DNA of 64,000 bases from Exercitatus varius (GCF_029577735.1 NZ_JARQTO010000001.1:434001-498000); one strand, 5' to 3'. Counted from the stretch's first letter, positions 42,500 to 53,025 are shown. Notes: a model not told the origin generated them from the letters alone. Translations and numbers: made by a program.

Positions 42500-44695
42500 T
42501 TAAACCCTTTCCAATTTTGCCAGATGGGCAATCAGCCATTTAATCCCTTGCCCCTGAAAAGCGATTTGCAAGCGCGTATTATTGTCCGAGCCTTCCACGT
42601 TAATAATCGTCCCTTGCCCGAATTTGGCATGACGCACTTTTTGCCCGGTTTTCCATTCATTATCATCGGCGGTAAAAACTCGTCCGGAATTGACCGCACT
42701 TTGTCCTGCCGCGAACCGGTTATAGGCACGGGTTACGGTACCGCGTAACCGCACCGCCTGAACGCATTCCTCCGGTAATTCATTGATAAAACGTGACGGA
42801 ATATGACGTTCTTCTTTACCATACAAACGACGGCTTTCCGCATAGCAAACGGTCAGCTTTTTCTTCGCGCGGGTTATGCCGACGTAAGCCAAACGGCGTT
42901 CCTCTTCCAGGCGACCGGGTTCTTCCACAGACATAAAACTCGGGAAAATGCCCTCTTCCACTCCCACCATAAACACGCGCGGAAATTCCAAACCTTTAGC
43001 CGAATGCAACGTCATCATTTGAACGCAAGATTGGTGCGGGCCCGCCTGTTCCTCGCCGGCTTCCAGCGAAGCGTGAGTCAGAAATGCGGTTAAATCGGAC
43101 ATCTCGTCCGCTTCATCCGGCTTGATGAATTCGCGGGCGGCGGACACCAATTCTTCCAGATTTTCTATCCGCACTTCGCCCTTCTCGCCTTTTTCCTGTT
43201 CATACATTTGATACAAACCGGAATGCTTAATCACAAAATCCGTTTGTGCAAACAACGGCATTTCTTCCGTTTCCTGAACCAGAGAATTGATTAACTCTAC
43301 AAAACGCATTAATGCGGTGGCGGCGCGTCCCGTCAGTTTATTTTCCTGAATGGTGACCTGAGTGGCCTGCCATAAAGTAATCTGACGTTCTCTTGTCAGT
43401 TGGCGCAAAGTTTCCAGCGTCCGATCGCCAATTCCGCGGGTCGGCGTGTTGATCACACGCTCGAACGCCGCATCGTCATAACGATTGTTAACCAGCCGTA
43501 AATAGGCCAACGCATCTTTAATTTCCTGACGTTCGAAGAATCGCATGCCGCCGTAAATTCGGTATGGAATCTGCGCGCGGATTAAAGCCTCTTCTAACAC
43601 GCGAGATTGGCTGTTGCTGCGATACAACACCGCACATTCATCTAATTTACCGCCGTCTTCTAACCAGCTTTTAATTTGCGAAGAAACGAATAAGGCTTCG
43701 TCCAGTTCATTAAAGGCGGCATAAATACCGACGGGCTCGCCTTTATCGTCTTCCGTCCAAAGATCTTTGCCCAAACGGTTGCTATTATGGGAAATCAATT
43801 GATTGGCGGCCTGTAAAATATTGCCGGTTGACCGATAGTTTTGCTCTAATCGGATAGTTTTCGCCCGTTCAAAATCATCCAGAAATTTTTGAATATTTTC
43901 AACCTGTGCGCCGCGCCATCCGTAGATTGACTGGTCATCATCGCCTACGATCATAACATTTCCCGTTTTTCCCGCCAGCAAACGAATCCACTCGTACTGA
44001 ATTTTATTGGTATCCTGAAACTCATCCACCAGAATTTGTCCGAAGCGGCGCTGATAATTTTGCAAAATCAACGGTTTATTCAAAAACAGCTCGTAGGCCC
44101 GAAGCAAAATTTCGGCGAAATCCACCAAACCGGCTCTGTCGCAGGTATCTTGATAAAGACGATAAATTTTAATCCATTCCTGCTCCTGACGATCGTTCAT
44201 ATCGTCAATCTGATGAGGCCGTAATCCTTCGTCTTTTTTATTATTAATGTACCAACAGGCTTGTTTCGCCGGATACATTTTTTCATCGTAATTGTGCAGT
44301 TTCAGCAAGCGTTTCAGCAAACGCAGCTGATCTTCGCTGTCTAAAATCTGAAAATCCTGTGGCAAGCCGGCATCGGCATAATGGGCGCGCAACACCCGGT
44401 GAGCAATGCTGTGAAAAGTTCCCACCCACATACCAAATAACCGGCGGGAAGAATGTAAGGCTAGCGTGGATTCAATCCGCTGACGCATTTCCGCCGCCGC
44501 TTTATTGGTGAAGGTTACCGCCATAATGCCGCCTTCGGAAATACCTTCCACCGCAATCAGCCAGGCGATCCGATGGGTAAGCACCCGTGTTTTGCCCGAA
44601 CCGGCGCCGGCAAGAACTAAATAATTGCCTAAAGGCGCCGCCACCGCTTCACGCTGTTTATCGTTCAATCCATCGAGTAATTCTGAAATATCCAT
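42500..44695 (-). CDS. uvrD: DNA helicase II UvrD
   Basis: This 731-residue SF1A 3'-5' helicase has motif I AGAGSGKTRVLTHRI, TFTNKAAAEMRQR, motif II VDEFQDTN, motif III VGDDDQSIYGWRG, motif IV RLEQNYRSTGNI, motif V MTLHSAKGLEFPRVF and motif VI LAYVGITRAKK. It works in nucleotide excision and mismatch repair. The C-terminal Tudor-like region (VRHAKFGQGTIINVEG) is present. Length matches E. coli UvrD (720). Confidence 0.98.
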   Translation of the reverse strand: MDISELLDGLNDKQREAVAAPLGNYLVLAGAGSGKTRVLTHRIAWLIAVEGISEGGIMAVTFTNKAAAEMRQRIESTLALHSSRRLFGMWVGTFHSIAHRVLRAHYADAGLPQDFQILDSEDQLRLLKRLLKLHNYDEKMYPAKQACWYINNKKDEGLRPHQIDDMNDRQEQEWIKIYRLYQDTCDRAGLVDFAEILLRAYELFLNKPLILQNYQRRFGQILVDEFQDTNKIQYEWIRLLAGKTGNVMIVGDDDQSIYGWRGAQVENIQKFLDDFERAKTIRLEQNYRSTGNILQAANQLISHNSNRLGKDLWTEDDKGEPVGIYAAFNELDEALFVSSQIKSWLEDGGKLDECAVLYRSNSQSRVLEEALIRAQIPYRIYGGMRFFERQEIKDALAYLRLVNNRYDDAAFERVINTPTRGIGDRTLETLRQLTRERQITLWQATQVTIQENKLTGRAATALMRFVELINSLVQETEEMPLFAQTDFVIKHSGLYQMYEQEKGEKGEVRIENLEELVSAAREFIKPDEADEMSDLTAFLTHASLEAGEEQAGPHQSCVQMMTLHSAKGLEFPRVFMVGVEEGIFPSFMSVEEPGRLEEERRLAYVGITRAKKKLTVCYAESRRLYGKEERHIPSRFINELPEECVQAVRLRGTVTRAYNRFAAGQSAVNSGRVFTADDNEWKTGQKVRHAKFGQGTIINVEGSDNNTRLQIAFQGQGIKWLIAHLAKLERV

Positions 44696-44815
44696 GAACT
44701 TATTATTCGTTATCTGTTTAAATTTACATTAGATTATAGAGAGTGCGGATAAATTGTCAATGCGGTAATCCGCCCGTATTTACAAATAATGCCAAACAAT
44801 TTATAGTACTTTCCG

Positions 44816-44891
44816 TTAGTCGGGGTGCCGAAAAATCGGCTGAGAAAATACCCGGGAACCTGATACAGTTAGCACTGGCGTAGGAAACTAA
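44816..44891 (+). ncRNA. TPP riboswitch (THI element)
   Basis: The conserved core is plain: CGGGGTGCC then CTGAGA (P2-P3 side), ATACCCGGGAACCTGATA, and GCGTAGGAAAC. The outer stem P1 pairs TTAGT (44816-44820) with ACTAA (44887-44891). It lies 65 bases before the start codon of the next gene, so thiamine pyrophosphate is expected to repress that gene. A U-rich stretch follows. Confidence 0.95.
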
Positions 44892-44956
44892 TTTTTATTT
44901 TGCTTTTCCGTTTAGCTGTTGACTTGTTCTGTTTTTATCTGTACGGGAGCAAATCA

Positions 44957-46003
44957 ATGATTCGTTTACATCCAAACCACAAAAAAACTCTTCTAAAATC
45001 GACCGCACTTTGCCTGCTTTCCGGCTTATCCTTACCAATAACGGCTCAGGCCGAAGGCAAACTGAACATTTATTGCAGCGTACAAAATACCGCTTGCGAG
45101 AAAATCAGTCAGGCCTTTGGTGAGAAATACAACGTAAAAACGCAATTCGTCCGCAACAGCACCGGCACCGTGCTGGGTAAAATCAAAACCGAAAAAGACA
45201 ATCCGCAGGCGGATGTCTGGTACGGCGGCACTCTGGAACCTCATCTGCAAGCGGCGGATCTCGGGTTATTGGAAAAATACCGTTCCCCGAACCAAAAAGA
45301 CATTATGCCTAAATTCAAAAAATTAATGGATCTGCGGGGCGATTACACTTCCGTGATCTACGTAATGGAATTAGCCATCGGTATCAATACTAAAAAATTG
45401 AAAGCGTTAAATATCGAGCCGCCTAAATGCTTCAAGGATTTATTGGAACCCCGCTTCAAAAACCAAATTCAGTACGCAGATCCGCGCGTATCCGGCACGG
45501 GTTATTCGTTTATCACCACTTTGGTCGCATTGTGGGGCGAAGATAAAGCCTTTGATTATTTAGCCGAATTAAACAAAAACGTGGCGCAATTTTCCAAAAG
45601 CGGATTAGCGACCAACAATCTGGCAACCGGCGAAGTCACGGTGGATATCAGCTTTATGAACGCTTATCTTCACGAACAGGAAAAAGGCGCACCGGTTGAA
45701 GGCATTCTACCCTGCGAAGGCATTGGCTATACTTTAGGCGCAACCAGCATTATCAAAGGCGCCAGAAATTTAGATAACGCCAAATTATTTACCGATTGGG
45801 CGCTCACGGCGGAAGCGCAGGAACTGCACTGGCGAGAAGCCAATTCCTATCAACTGCCGGCAAACGTTCACGCCAAGCTTTATCCCAAGACCCATTTCCC
45901 GCCAATCGCCAACTTCATTGAGCTTGATGTGATTCGTTTCGGTTCGGCTCAAGAAAGCAAACGTTTGATTCAGCGCTGGACGGATACTACGTTAAATCAA
46001 TAA
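44957..46003 (+). CDS. Periplasmic ABC-type solute-binding protein under TPP control (AfuA/FbpA-like)
   Basis: This 348-residue protein has a Sec signal peptide (cleavage after ITAQA, near residue 33) and the SBP_bac_6/8 fold start LNIYCSVQNTACEKISQAF. It continues NSTGTVLGKIKTEK, ADVWYGGTLEP, FKNQIQYADPRVSGTGYS and LGATSIIKGARN. This resembles AfuA-type proteins, once called iron-binding but shown in Actinobacillus to bind sugar phosphates. It does not resemble ThiB. The TPP riboswitch directly upstream suggests a thiamine-related ligand, such as a thiamine phosphate or precursor (inference). No permease or ATPase gene is adjacent. GGGAG lies 8 bases before the ATG at 44957. Confidence 0.82.
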   Translation: MIRLHPNHKKTLLKSTALCLLSGLSLPITAQAEGKLNIYCSVQNTACEKISQAFGEKYNVKTQFVRNSTGTVLGKIKTEKDNPQADVWYGGTLEPHLQAADLGLLEKYRSPNQKDIMPKFKKLMDLRGDYTSVIYVMELAIGINTKKLKALNIEPPKCFKDLLEPRFKNQIQYADPRVSGTGYSFITTLVALWGEDKAFDYLAELNKNVAQFSKSGLATNNLATGEVTVDISFMNAYLHEQEKGAPVEGILPCEGIGYTLGATSIIKGARNLDNAKLFTDWALTAEAQELHWREANSYQLPANVHAKLYPKTHFPPIANFIELDVIRFGSAQESKRLIQRWTDTTLNQ

Positions 46004-46088
46004 TTTTTATTTTATGAAATAAATAGCGGCATTCGGTTGATATCGAATGCCGTTATCGCAAAAAACTCGTCAAAATTTGACCGCACTT

Positions 46089-46907
46089 TTACTCGTTTTC
46101 GACGTCCCGTATCTGTAAACGCTCTGTTCCCGTATAAATTGTAGCGCGCCCCTCGCGGGCAAAGCCGATTAAGGTCAAATCCGTCTCCCGCGCCATGCGA
46201 ACCGCTAATTCCGTCGCAGCAGAAATAGCGGCTAACATTTCGATTCCGCAGCTTACGGTTTTCTGCACCATTTCATAGCTGGCGCGGCTGGTGGCGAAGA
46301 CAAAACCTTGCGGTCGACCGTTTTTAGCATGCCAGCCGAGTAATTTATCCAACGCCACATGGCGTCCGACATCCTCCCGAATCGCCAACAATTCACCTTG
46401 CGGCGAAAAAAAGGCGGCCGCATGCGTCGAGCCGGTTTGTTTACCCAATATTTGCGCCTGTTGTAATTTAGCCAAACAGGCGTCCAATAAATTCAGATCA
46501 AAACGTAAAGTGCGGGCGGTTTTCGGCAATTTTTTGCTGACTTGTTCCAGCTGCTCCGTTCCGCAAATACCGCAGCCGGTTCGTCCGGTTAAATTGCGGC
46601 GCACTTCTTTCAACCGCACAAAACAACGGGTTGCCAATTCAATTTGTACTTCAATTCCGTTGCAATTTTCCGCTATGTCGATGCCGTAAATATCGGCGGG
46701 TTTATCAATAATGCCTTCCGTTAAGGAAAATCCCACGGCAAAATCCGCTAAATCCGCCGGCGTGCACATCATCACCGCATGCGAAATGCCGTTGTACACT
46801 AAAGCCACCGGCACTTCCGACGCCAAAACATCATTTTGGGATTGCAGAACGTTTTTTTCACCGGATTTTTGGAAAAAAGCGACGGGAGTAATGGTTGATG
46901 AGAGCAA
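46089..46907 (-). CDS. fdhD: Formate dehydrogenase accessory sulfurtransferase FdhD
   Basis: This 272-residue protein has the persulfide-carrying motif TGCGICGTEQL and the family segments FAVGFSLTEGII, TGSTHAAAF, REDVGRHVALDKLLG and ATSRASYEMVQK. FdhD moves sulfur from IscS to the bis-MGD molybdenum cofactor of formate dehydrogenase. The start is TTG at 46905-46907, with an AGGA upstream that overlaps an uptake signal. No better ATG is seen. It diverges from fdxG, the arrangement found in Haemophilus influenzae. Confidence 0.93.
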   Translation of the reverse strand: MLSSTITPVAFFQKSGEKNVLQSQNDVLASEVPVALVYNGISHAVMMCTPADLADFAVGFSLTEGIIDKPADIYGIDIAENCNGIEVQIELATRCFVRLKEVRRNLTGRTGCGICGTEQLEQVSKKLPKTARTLRFDLNLLDACLAKLQQAQILGKQTGSTHAAAFFSPQGELLAIREDVGRHVALDKLLGWHAKNGRPQGFVFATSRASYEMVQKTVSCGIEMLAAISAATELAVRMARETDLTLIGFAREGRATIYTGTERLQIRDVENE

Positions 46908-47211
46908 AGTGCGGTCCTTTTTTGTTATGTTTTTTAATTATTCTAGAATGTATTATGTTATTCTACAACCCGAAACTTAGCGGAGGAACGATTGAACGAC
47001 AAACATCGTTATTCACCGAATTTTTACAGGTTTTTGTTAAAATTTTGACCTATATCACAGAAAATAACGGATATGCGCAAGATTAGTTATAGATTTACTG
47101 AGAAAAACTAGGTATTCTTACGCCCATTAATCCAAGTATTTTTTACTTTTGATTAACATTTCCATAACGAATTTTACAACCCATCTCCTCATCCCGGAGT
47201 AAGGACTATCT
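46908..47211. promoter_or_regulatory. Divergent fdhD-fdxG control region
   Basis: This 304-base AT-rich region has no gene. TTTGACCTATATCACA at 47043-47058 resembles a CRP site (TGTGA-N6-TCACA) and also, less well, an FNR site. I cannot separate the two by eye. GGAGTAAGGA precedes the fdxG start. Confidence 0.5.
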
Positions 47212-50200
47212 ATGCAGATCACAAGACGTAAGTTCTTTAAGGTCTGTGCAGGAGGCATGGCGGGAACATCTGTCGCAGCATTAGGCTTAATGCCGACCGC
47301 TGCACTGGCCGCGCCGCGCGAGTATAAACTTTTACGTACAAAAGAAACTCGTCAATCCTGCACATATTGCGCAGTCGGTTGCGGTATGCTGATGTACAGC
47401 ATGGGCGACGGCGCAATGAATGCCCGCAGTAAATTAATCCATGTGGAAGGCGACCCGGATCATCCGGTCAGTCGCGGCGCGTTGTGCCCGAAAGGCGCAG
47501 GCGTTTTGGATTTCGTCAACAGCCCGAACCGAATTCAATATCCCGAATATCGCGCACCGGGTTCCGACAAATGGGAACGCATTTCCTGGCACGACGCTAT
47601 TCACAGAATCGCTAAATTATTGAAAGACGACCGCGATGCCAACTGGGAATCCGTCAATGCGGAAGGAACGCCGGTTAACCGTTGGCTGACGACAGGTTTC
47701 TTAACGGCATCCGCCGCAAGTAACGAAACCGCGTTAATCTCCCAAAAATGGGCGCGGGCATTCGGTTTACTGGTTCTTGACAATCAAGCGAGTACCTGAC
47801 ACGGACCAACGGTAGCAAGTCTTGCTCCATCATTTGGTCGCGGTGCCATGACCAACCACTGGGTTGATATCAAAAATGCGAACGTTGTCGTTGTAATGGG
47901 CGGTAACGCAGCTGAGGCGCATCCTGTCGGCTTCCGCTGGGCAATCGAAGCGAAAAAACAAAACGGTGCGAAATTAATGGTAGTTGACCCGCGCTTTAAC
48001 CGCACGGCTGCTGTCGCAGATTTTTATTCGCCGATTCGCTCGGGTACGGACATTACGCTTTTATTAGGCGTAATCAAATATTTGCTCGATCATGACGCTA
48101 TTCAGCATGAATACGTCAAACACTATACCAACGCAAGCTTCCTGATTAATGAAGGTTTTGGTTTTGAAGAAGGTTTATTCACCGGCTACGATGAAGCAAC
48201 ACGTAGTTACAATAAATCTACTTGGTCATATCAGTTAGATGAAAACGGCCAGCCGAAACGCGATTTAACCTTGCAAGATCCGCGGTGCGTCATCAATTTA
48301 CTGAAAAAACACGTCGAACGTTATACCCCGGAAATGGTTGAACGGGTTTGCGGTACGAAACAAAAAGCATTCCTGGAATTTGCCGAAACCATTGCTTCAA
48401 CGGCGGCAGTTAACCGTACCATGACGATTTTGTACGCCCTAGGTTGGACCCATCATACTGTCGGTGCGCAAAATATCCGTACTATGGCAATTATCCAATT
48501 ACTTTTAGGTAATATCGGTATGGCCGGCGGCGGTATTAACGCATTGCGCGGGCACTCCAACGTTCAGGGTACGACGGATATGGGCTTATTCCCGTCTATG
48601 TTGCCGGGTTATATTCCGTTACCGATCGAAACCGATACTTCATTAGAAAGTTTCTTAAACCGCATTACACCTAAAACAGCGGCCGAAGGTCAGACTAACT
48701 ATTGGCAAAATACGCCGAAATTTGTGGTGAGTATGCTGAAAGCCTTCTATGGTGAGAACGCAACCAAAGAAAACGAATTCGGCTTCCATAATCTTCCGAA
48801 ACAATACAAGAAGAAAATGGATCATCTGCAATACATTGATTTAATGGATCAAGGCAAAATCAACGGTTATCTCTGCCAAGGTTATAACCCGTTAGCTTCT
48901 TATCCGGATAAAAATAAAATTTCATCCGCATTGCGGAAATTGAAATTCCTGGTTGTAATGGATCCGTTAAAAACCGATACTTCCGAATTCTGGCAAAAAC
49001 ACGGCGAATATAACGACGTTAACCCTGCCGAAATTCAAACCGAAGTATTCCGTTTACCGACGGTCTGTTTTGCGGAAGAAGACGGCTCCATTGCCAATTC
49101 CGGTCGTTGGCTGCAATGGCACTGGAAAGCGGCGGAACCGCCAAAAGAAGCGAAACCGGATGTGGATATTCTTTCTGAAATCCGTGAAGTCATGCTTGAA
49201 ATGTATGAAAAAGAAGGCGGCCCTTCCGTGGATACCATTAAAGCTATGACATGGAATTATCGAAATCCGTTAGAACCAAGACCGCACGAAGCTGCGAAAG
49301 AAAATAACGGTTATGCGCTGGAAGATCTTTATGATACGAACGGTAATCTGATCGCGAAGAAAGGCGACTTGCTTTCAGGCTTCGCCCAATTACGCGATGA
49401 CGGTACTACGTCTTCGGCAAACTGGATTTACTGCGGACAATGGACACCGAAAGGCAACCAAATGGAAAACCGCGATAATTCGGATCCGTCAGGTTTAGGT
49501 AATACCCTGGGATGGGCATTTGCATGGCCGGCGAACCGTCGGGTACTTTATAACCGTGCATCGGCGGATTTATCGGGTAAACCGTGGGATCCGAAGCGCC
49601 CGTTAATCAAGTGGAACGGTAAAAACTGGAACTATATTGATATCGCGGATTTCGGTACCGCTCCGCCAAATAGTAATGTGACACCGTTTATCATGAACAA
49701 CGAAGGGGTAAGCCGTTTATTCGCACTGGATAAAATGGTGGACGGTCCGTTCCCGGAACATTACGAACCTATTGAAAGCCCAATCGGTACGAATCCGCTT
49801 CATCCGAATGTAATTTCAAACCCTGTGGCGCGTATTTTGGATAACGACAAAGCAAGCTTCGGCGATGCGAGCGAGTTCCCTTATGTGGGCACAACCTACC
49901 GCTTAACCGAACACTTCCACTGGTGGACCAAAAACGCCGATCTCAACATGATTGCCCAACCGCAACCATTCGTTGAAATTAGTGAAGATCTGGCTAACGA
50001 AAAAGGTATCGCTCAGGGCGACGTGGTGAAAGTAACATCAAAACGCGGTTACATTAAAGCTAAAGCCGTTGTAACTAAACGGATTAAATCCCTTGATGTT
50101 GACGGCAAAAAAGTCCACACCATAGGTATTCCGCTCCACGGCGGTTTCATTGCGGACGGTCGTAAGGCTTTCTTACCGAATACATTGACCAGTCGTGTGG

Positions 50201-50274
50201 GTGATGCAAACACGCAGACCCCTGAGTTTAAAACATTCTTAGTGAATATTGAAAAAACCACGGAGGCCCTGTAA
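47212..50274 (+). CDS. fdxG: Formate dehydrogenase major subunit with selenocysteine (FdnG/FdxG type)
   Basis: This is one 1020-residue gene read through the UGA at 47797-47799 as selenocysteine (residue 196), the active-site ligand of molybdenum. The Tat signal is MQITRRKFFKVCAGG. The [4Fe-4S] motif CTYCAVGCG is near residue 50. After Sec the sequence continues HGPTVASLAPSFGRGAMTNHW, and the bis-MGD-binding domains run to the end. A hairpin just after the UGA fits a bacterial SECIS. The enzyme oxidises formate in the periplasm. Read without Sec insertion it looks like two genes (to 47799 and from 47848). Requires selABC elsewhere in the genome. Confidence 0.97.
47797..47839 (+). promoter_or_regulatory. 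Bacterial SECIS element within fdxG
   Basis: The UGA is followed by a stem GACCAA (47804-47809) / TTGGTC (47834-47839) and an inner stem GG-AGCA / TGCT-CC with the apical loop AGTCT. This matches the shape of the E. coli fdnG/fdhF SECIS that binds SelB. Confidence 0.85.
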
Positions 50275-51218
50275 TGTCAACGGTACAAGAACAAAACATT
50301 ATCAAGCGCTCCGCTACTTCCGGCGTCACTCCGCCGCCGCAAGTCCGCAAAGACGTGGTGGAAGTCGCCAAGCTTATCGATGTTACCACCTGCATCGGCT
50401 GTAAAGCCTGTCAGGTCGCCTGTTCCGAATGGAACGATTTGCGCGCGCCGCAGGAAGAATGCGTGGGCGTATATGACAATCCGCGCGATATGAACGCCCA
50501 ACAATGGACGGTAATGAAGTTCAGCGAAGTGGAAGAAAACGATCGATTGCAATGGCTCATTCGCAAAGACGGTTGCATGCACTGTGCCGAGCCGGGCTGT
50601 TTAAAAGCCTGTCCGGCGCCGGGCGCCATTATTCAGTACGCCAACGGTATTGTGGATTTCCAATCGGAAAAATGTATCGGCTGCGGTTACTGTATCGCCG
50701 GCTGCCCGTTCAATGTGCCGAAAATGAACGATGAAGACAACCGCGTATACAAATGTACGCTGTGTGTGGATCGCGTGAATGTGGGACAAGAACCGGCCTG
50801 CGTCAAAACCTGTCCGACCGGTGCCATTCATTTCGGCTCCAAAGAAGAAATGCTGCATTACGCCGAAACCCGGGTCGCCGATTTAAAATCCCGCGGTTAC
50901 GACAATGCCGGCATTTACAATCCGCAAGGCGTGGGCGGCACGCATGTAATGTACGTATTGCATCATGCCGACAAACCGGAACTCTATTCCGGCTTACCGA
51001 AAGATCCGGAAATTGATGTCACCATCAAACTGTGGAAAGACATCTTAAAACCGGTGGCGGCGGTCGCTATGGGCGGTTTAGCGCTGGCCGAAATCGCGCA
51101 TTATGTCGGTATCGGTCCGAACAACGAAGAAGATGTGGACGACCATCATACCAAATTCGAAGCGTTGGAAGAGGCCGAGAAGAAAGCGAAAACGCGCAAA
51201 GGAGGACATCATGAGTAA
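50274..51218 (+). CDS. fdxH: Formate dehydrogenase iron-sulfur subunit
   Basis: This 314-residue protein has four [4Fe-4S] cluster motifs: CIGCKACQVACSEW, CMHCAEPGCLKACP, CIGCGYCIAGCPF and CTLCVDRV with CVKTCPTG. A single C-terminal helix (PVAAVAMGGLALAEIAHYVG) anchors it in the inner membrane. It carries electrons from FdxG to the cytochrome subunit. Its ATG overlaps the fdxG stop (TAATG). Confidence 0.97.
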   Translation: MSTVQEQNIIKRSATSGVTPPPQVRKDVVEVAKLIDVTTCIGCKACQVACSEWNDLRAPQEECVGVYDNPRDMNAQQWTVMKFSEVEENDRLQWLIRKDGCMHCAEPGCLKACPAPGAIIQYANGIVDFQSEKCIGCGYCIAGCPFNVPKMNDEDNRVYKCTLCVDRVNVGQEPACVKTCPTGAIHFGSKEEMLHYAETRVADLKSRGYDNAGIYNPQGVGGTHVMYVLHHADKPELYSGLPKDPEIDVTIKLWKDILKPVAAVAMGGLALAEIAHYVGIGPNNEEDVDDHHTKFEALEEAEKKAKTRKGGHHE

Positions 51219-51897
51219 GCAGGAAAAACTGACCGAAATCACGCCGGATACAAAAATCCTGCGGCATAAATTCCCGGCGCGGGTCGCGCACTGGTTTTTG
51301 GTGATTGCCTTTTTCATGACTATGTTCACCGGGGTGGCGTTCTTCTTCCCGGATTTTTCCTGGTTACACGAAATTCTGGGAACACCGCAACTGGCGCGTG
51401 CCGTTCATCCGTTTACGGGCATCATTATGTTCATCGCGTTTATTATTATGGCGTTTATTTACGCTCATCATAATATTCCGGAGAAAAATGACATCCGCTG
51501 GGCGAAAGGCATCGTGGAAGTGCTGAAAGGCAACGAGCACGACGTGGCTTACAACGGCAAATACAATCTCGGTCAGAAAATGTTGTTCTGGACGCTGATT
51601 CTGGCGATGGTCACTTTACTGGTGACCGGCTTAATCATGTGGCGGAAATATTTCTCCGGTTACTTCTCCGTCACCACGCTGCGCATCGCTATTCTGCTCC
51701 ATGCGGCCAGCGCCTTTGCCCTGTTCACCGGGATTCTGGTACACATGTACATGGCGTTTTGGGTGAAAGGCTCAATCCGCGCCATGGTGGAAGGCTGGGT
51801 AACGGTGCGCTGGGCGAAAAAACACCATCCGAAATGGTATCGCGAAGAAGTGCTGCCGGAACTGGAAAAGGAAATCAAGAAAAATACCCAGGCTTAA
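51211..51897 (+). CDS. fdxI: Formate dehydrogenase cytochrome b556 subunit
   Basis: This 228-residue protein has four transmembrane helices, with haem-ligand His candidates in ARVAHWFLVI, LLHAASAFALF and GILVHMYMAF. It passes electrons to the quinone pool on the cytoplasmic side. The start is the ATG at 51211 (AAAGGAGGACATC upstream), which overlaps the end of fdxH by 8 bases. A longer in-frame start is spurious. Confidence 0.96.
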   Translation: MSKQEKLTEITPDTKILRHKFPARVAHWFLVIAFFMTMFTGVAFFFPDFSWLHEILGTPQLARAVHPFTGIIMFIAFIIMAFIYAHHNIPEKNDIRWAKGIVEVLKGNEHDVAYNGKYNLGQKMLFWTLILAMVTLLVTGLIMWRKYFSGYFSVTTLRIAILLHAASAFALFTGILVHMYMAFWVKGSIRAMVEGWVTVRWAKKHHPKWYREEVLPELEKEIKKNTQA

Positions 51898-51920
51898 TCC
51901 GGGTTGTTCATTCGTAACCT

Positions 51921-51964
51921 AAAGTGCGGTCAAAAAATCTTTCAAATTTTGACCGCACTTTTGC
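51921..51964 (+). terminator. Uptake-signal inverted-pair terminator after fdxI
   Basis: AAGTGCGGTCAAAA (from 51922) pairs with TTTTGACCGCACTT (to 51960), followed by TT. It separates fdxGHI from fdhE. A second single uptake signal lies at about 52098, close to fdhE. Confidence 0.85.
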
Positions 51965-52125
51965 GTTATCGAAAGCCTAGTAATAATTGCGTACTGCAGA
52001 ATCGGGCAAAATACGCTAAAATTTTTTGCATAAATGCCGAATGCCTTGTTGCGCTTCGGCGTCCATTTATTCCGCGGAAAAAATTATCATTTTTTTGACC
52101 GCACTTTTATTCATACGGAAACAAT

Positions 52126-53025
52126 ATGGCCATTCGAATTCTTCCCGAAAATGAAATTAAACAGGCGGCAAGTTCATTCCAGAACCCGCCGTTGCTGTTT
52201 TCTTCTCCTAAAAATCTTTATGCGCGCCGCGCTCAGCGTTTGCGTCAGTTGGCGGAAAATCATCCGTTCAGAGATTATCTGTTATTCGCCGCGAAGGTGG
52301 TCGATGCGCAAAATCTTATCTTAGCGGAAAATCCGTTGGAAAAAACGGAATTCGCCTTTAATCAGATTCGTCCTTTAGGCGTAGAACATTGGCAACGCCA
52401 GGCAAAATGGCGCGAATATTTGACCGCACTTTTGGCTGAAATCAAACCGAATGCCAATGAGCAAATGCTCGGCACTATCGATTGGCTGGAAAAAGCCTCG
52501 TCCGAAGAACTGGAGCAATTAGCCGATAAGATTCTGGCGCAGGAATATTCTCAGGTTGCCAGCGATAAAGCGGTGTTTATCTGGGCGGCCTTATCTCTTT
52601 ACTGGGTACAGCTGACCCAATTCATTCCGCATCACGCCACGTTGGAAAGCGGCGAAGATTTACATACCTGTCCCGTTTGCAATTCGGCGCCCGTCGCCAG
52701 CGTGATTCATTTCGGCTCCAATCAGGGGTTGCGCTATTTGCATTGCGCGTTGTGCGAAAGCGAATGGAATGTGGTACGAGCAAAATGCACCATTTGTGAT
52801 CAATCCGAAAAACTGGAATACTGGGGCATCGACAGCGACAAAGAAGCGGTTAAAGCCGAAGCCTGCGGCGATTGCCACAGTTATCTAAAAACTGTTTATC
52901 AGGAAAAAGATCCTTACGTCGAGCCCGTCGCCGATGACTTAGCCAGCCTCTTCCTCGATATTGAAATGGAAGAAAAAGACTTTAGTCGCAGCGGCTTGAA
53001 TCCGTTTATGTTCCCCACCGAATAA
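52126..53025 (+). CDS. fdhE: Formate dehydrogenase formation protein FdhE
   Basis: This 299-residue rubredoxin-like protein has several Cys pairs in its second half: CPVCNSAPVAS, CALCESEW, CTICDQSE and CGDCHSYLK. These bind iron. FdhE acts with FdhD in maturation or quality control of the periplasmic formate dehydrogenase. The order fdhD-fdxGHI-fdhE is the Haemophilus arrangement. Confidence 0.94.
   Translation: MAIRILPENEIKQAASSFQNPPLLFSSPKNLYARRAQRLRQLAENHPFRDYLLFAAKVVDAQNLILAENPLEKTEFAFNQIRPLGVEHWQRQAKWREYLTALLAEIKPNANEQMLGTIDWLEKASSEELEQLADKILAQEYSQVASDKAVFIWAALSLYWVQLTQFIPHHATLESGEDLHTCPVCNSAPVASVIHFGSNQGLRYLHCALCESEWNVVRAKCTICDQSEKLEYWGIDSDKEAVKAEACGDCHSYLKTVYQEKDPYVEPVADDLASLFLDIEMEEKDFSRSGLNPFMFPTE

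Noticed and set aside
44957..46003. Calling the riboswitch-controlled gene thiB
   Set aside because: The sequence does not resemble ThiB and looks AfuA-like. The thiamine link comes only from the riboswitch.
47212..47848. fdxG as a frameshifted or nonsense pseudogene (two separate genes)
   Set aside because: The interrupting codon is TGA at the known selenocysteine position, the frame is the same on both sides, and a SECIS-like hairpin follows.
52004..52324. A short overlapping open frame before fdhE
   Set aside because: It lies in another frame through the uptake signals and the start of fdhE and has no motif.
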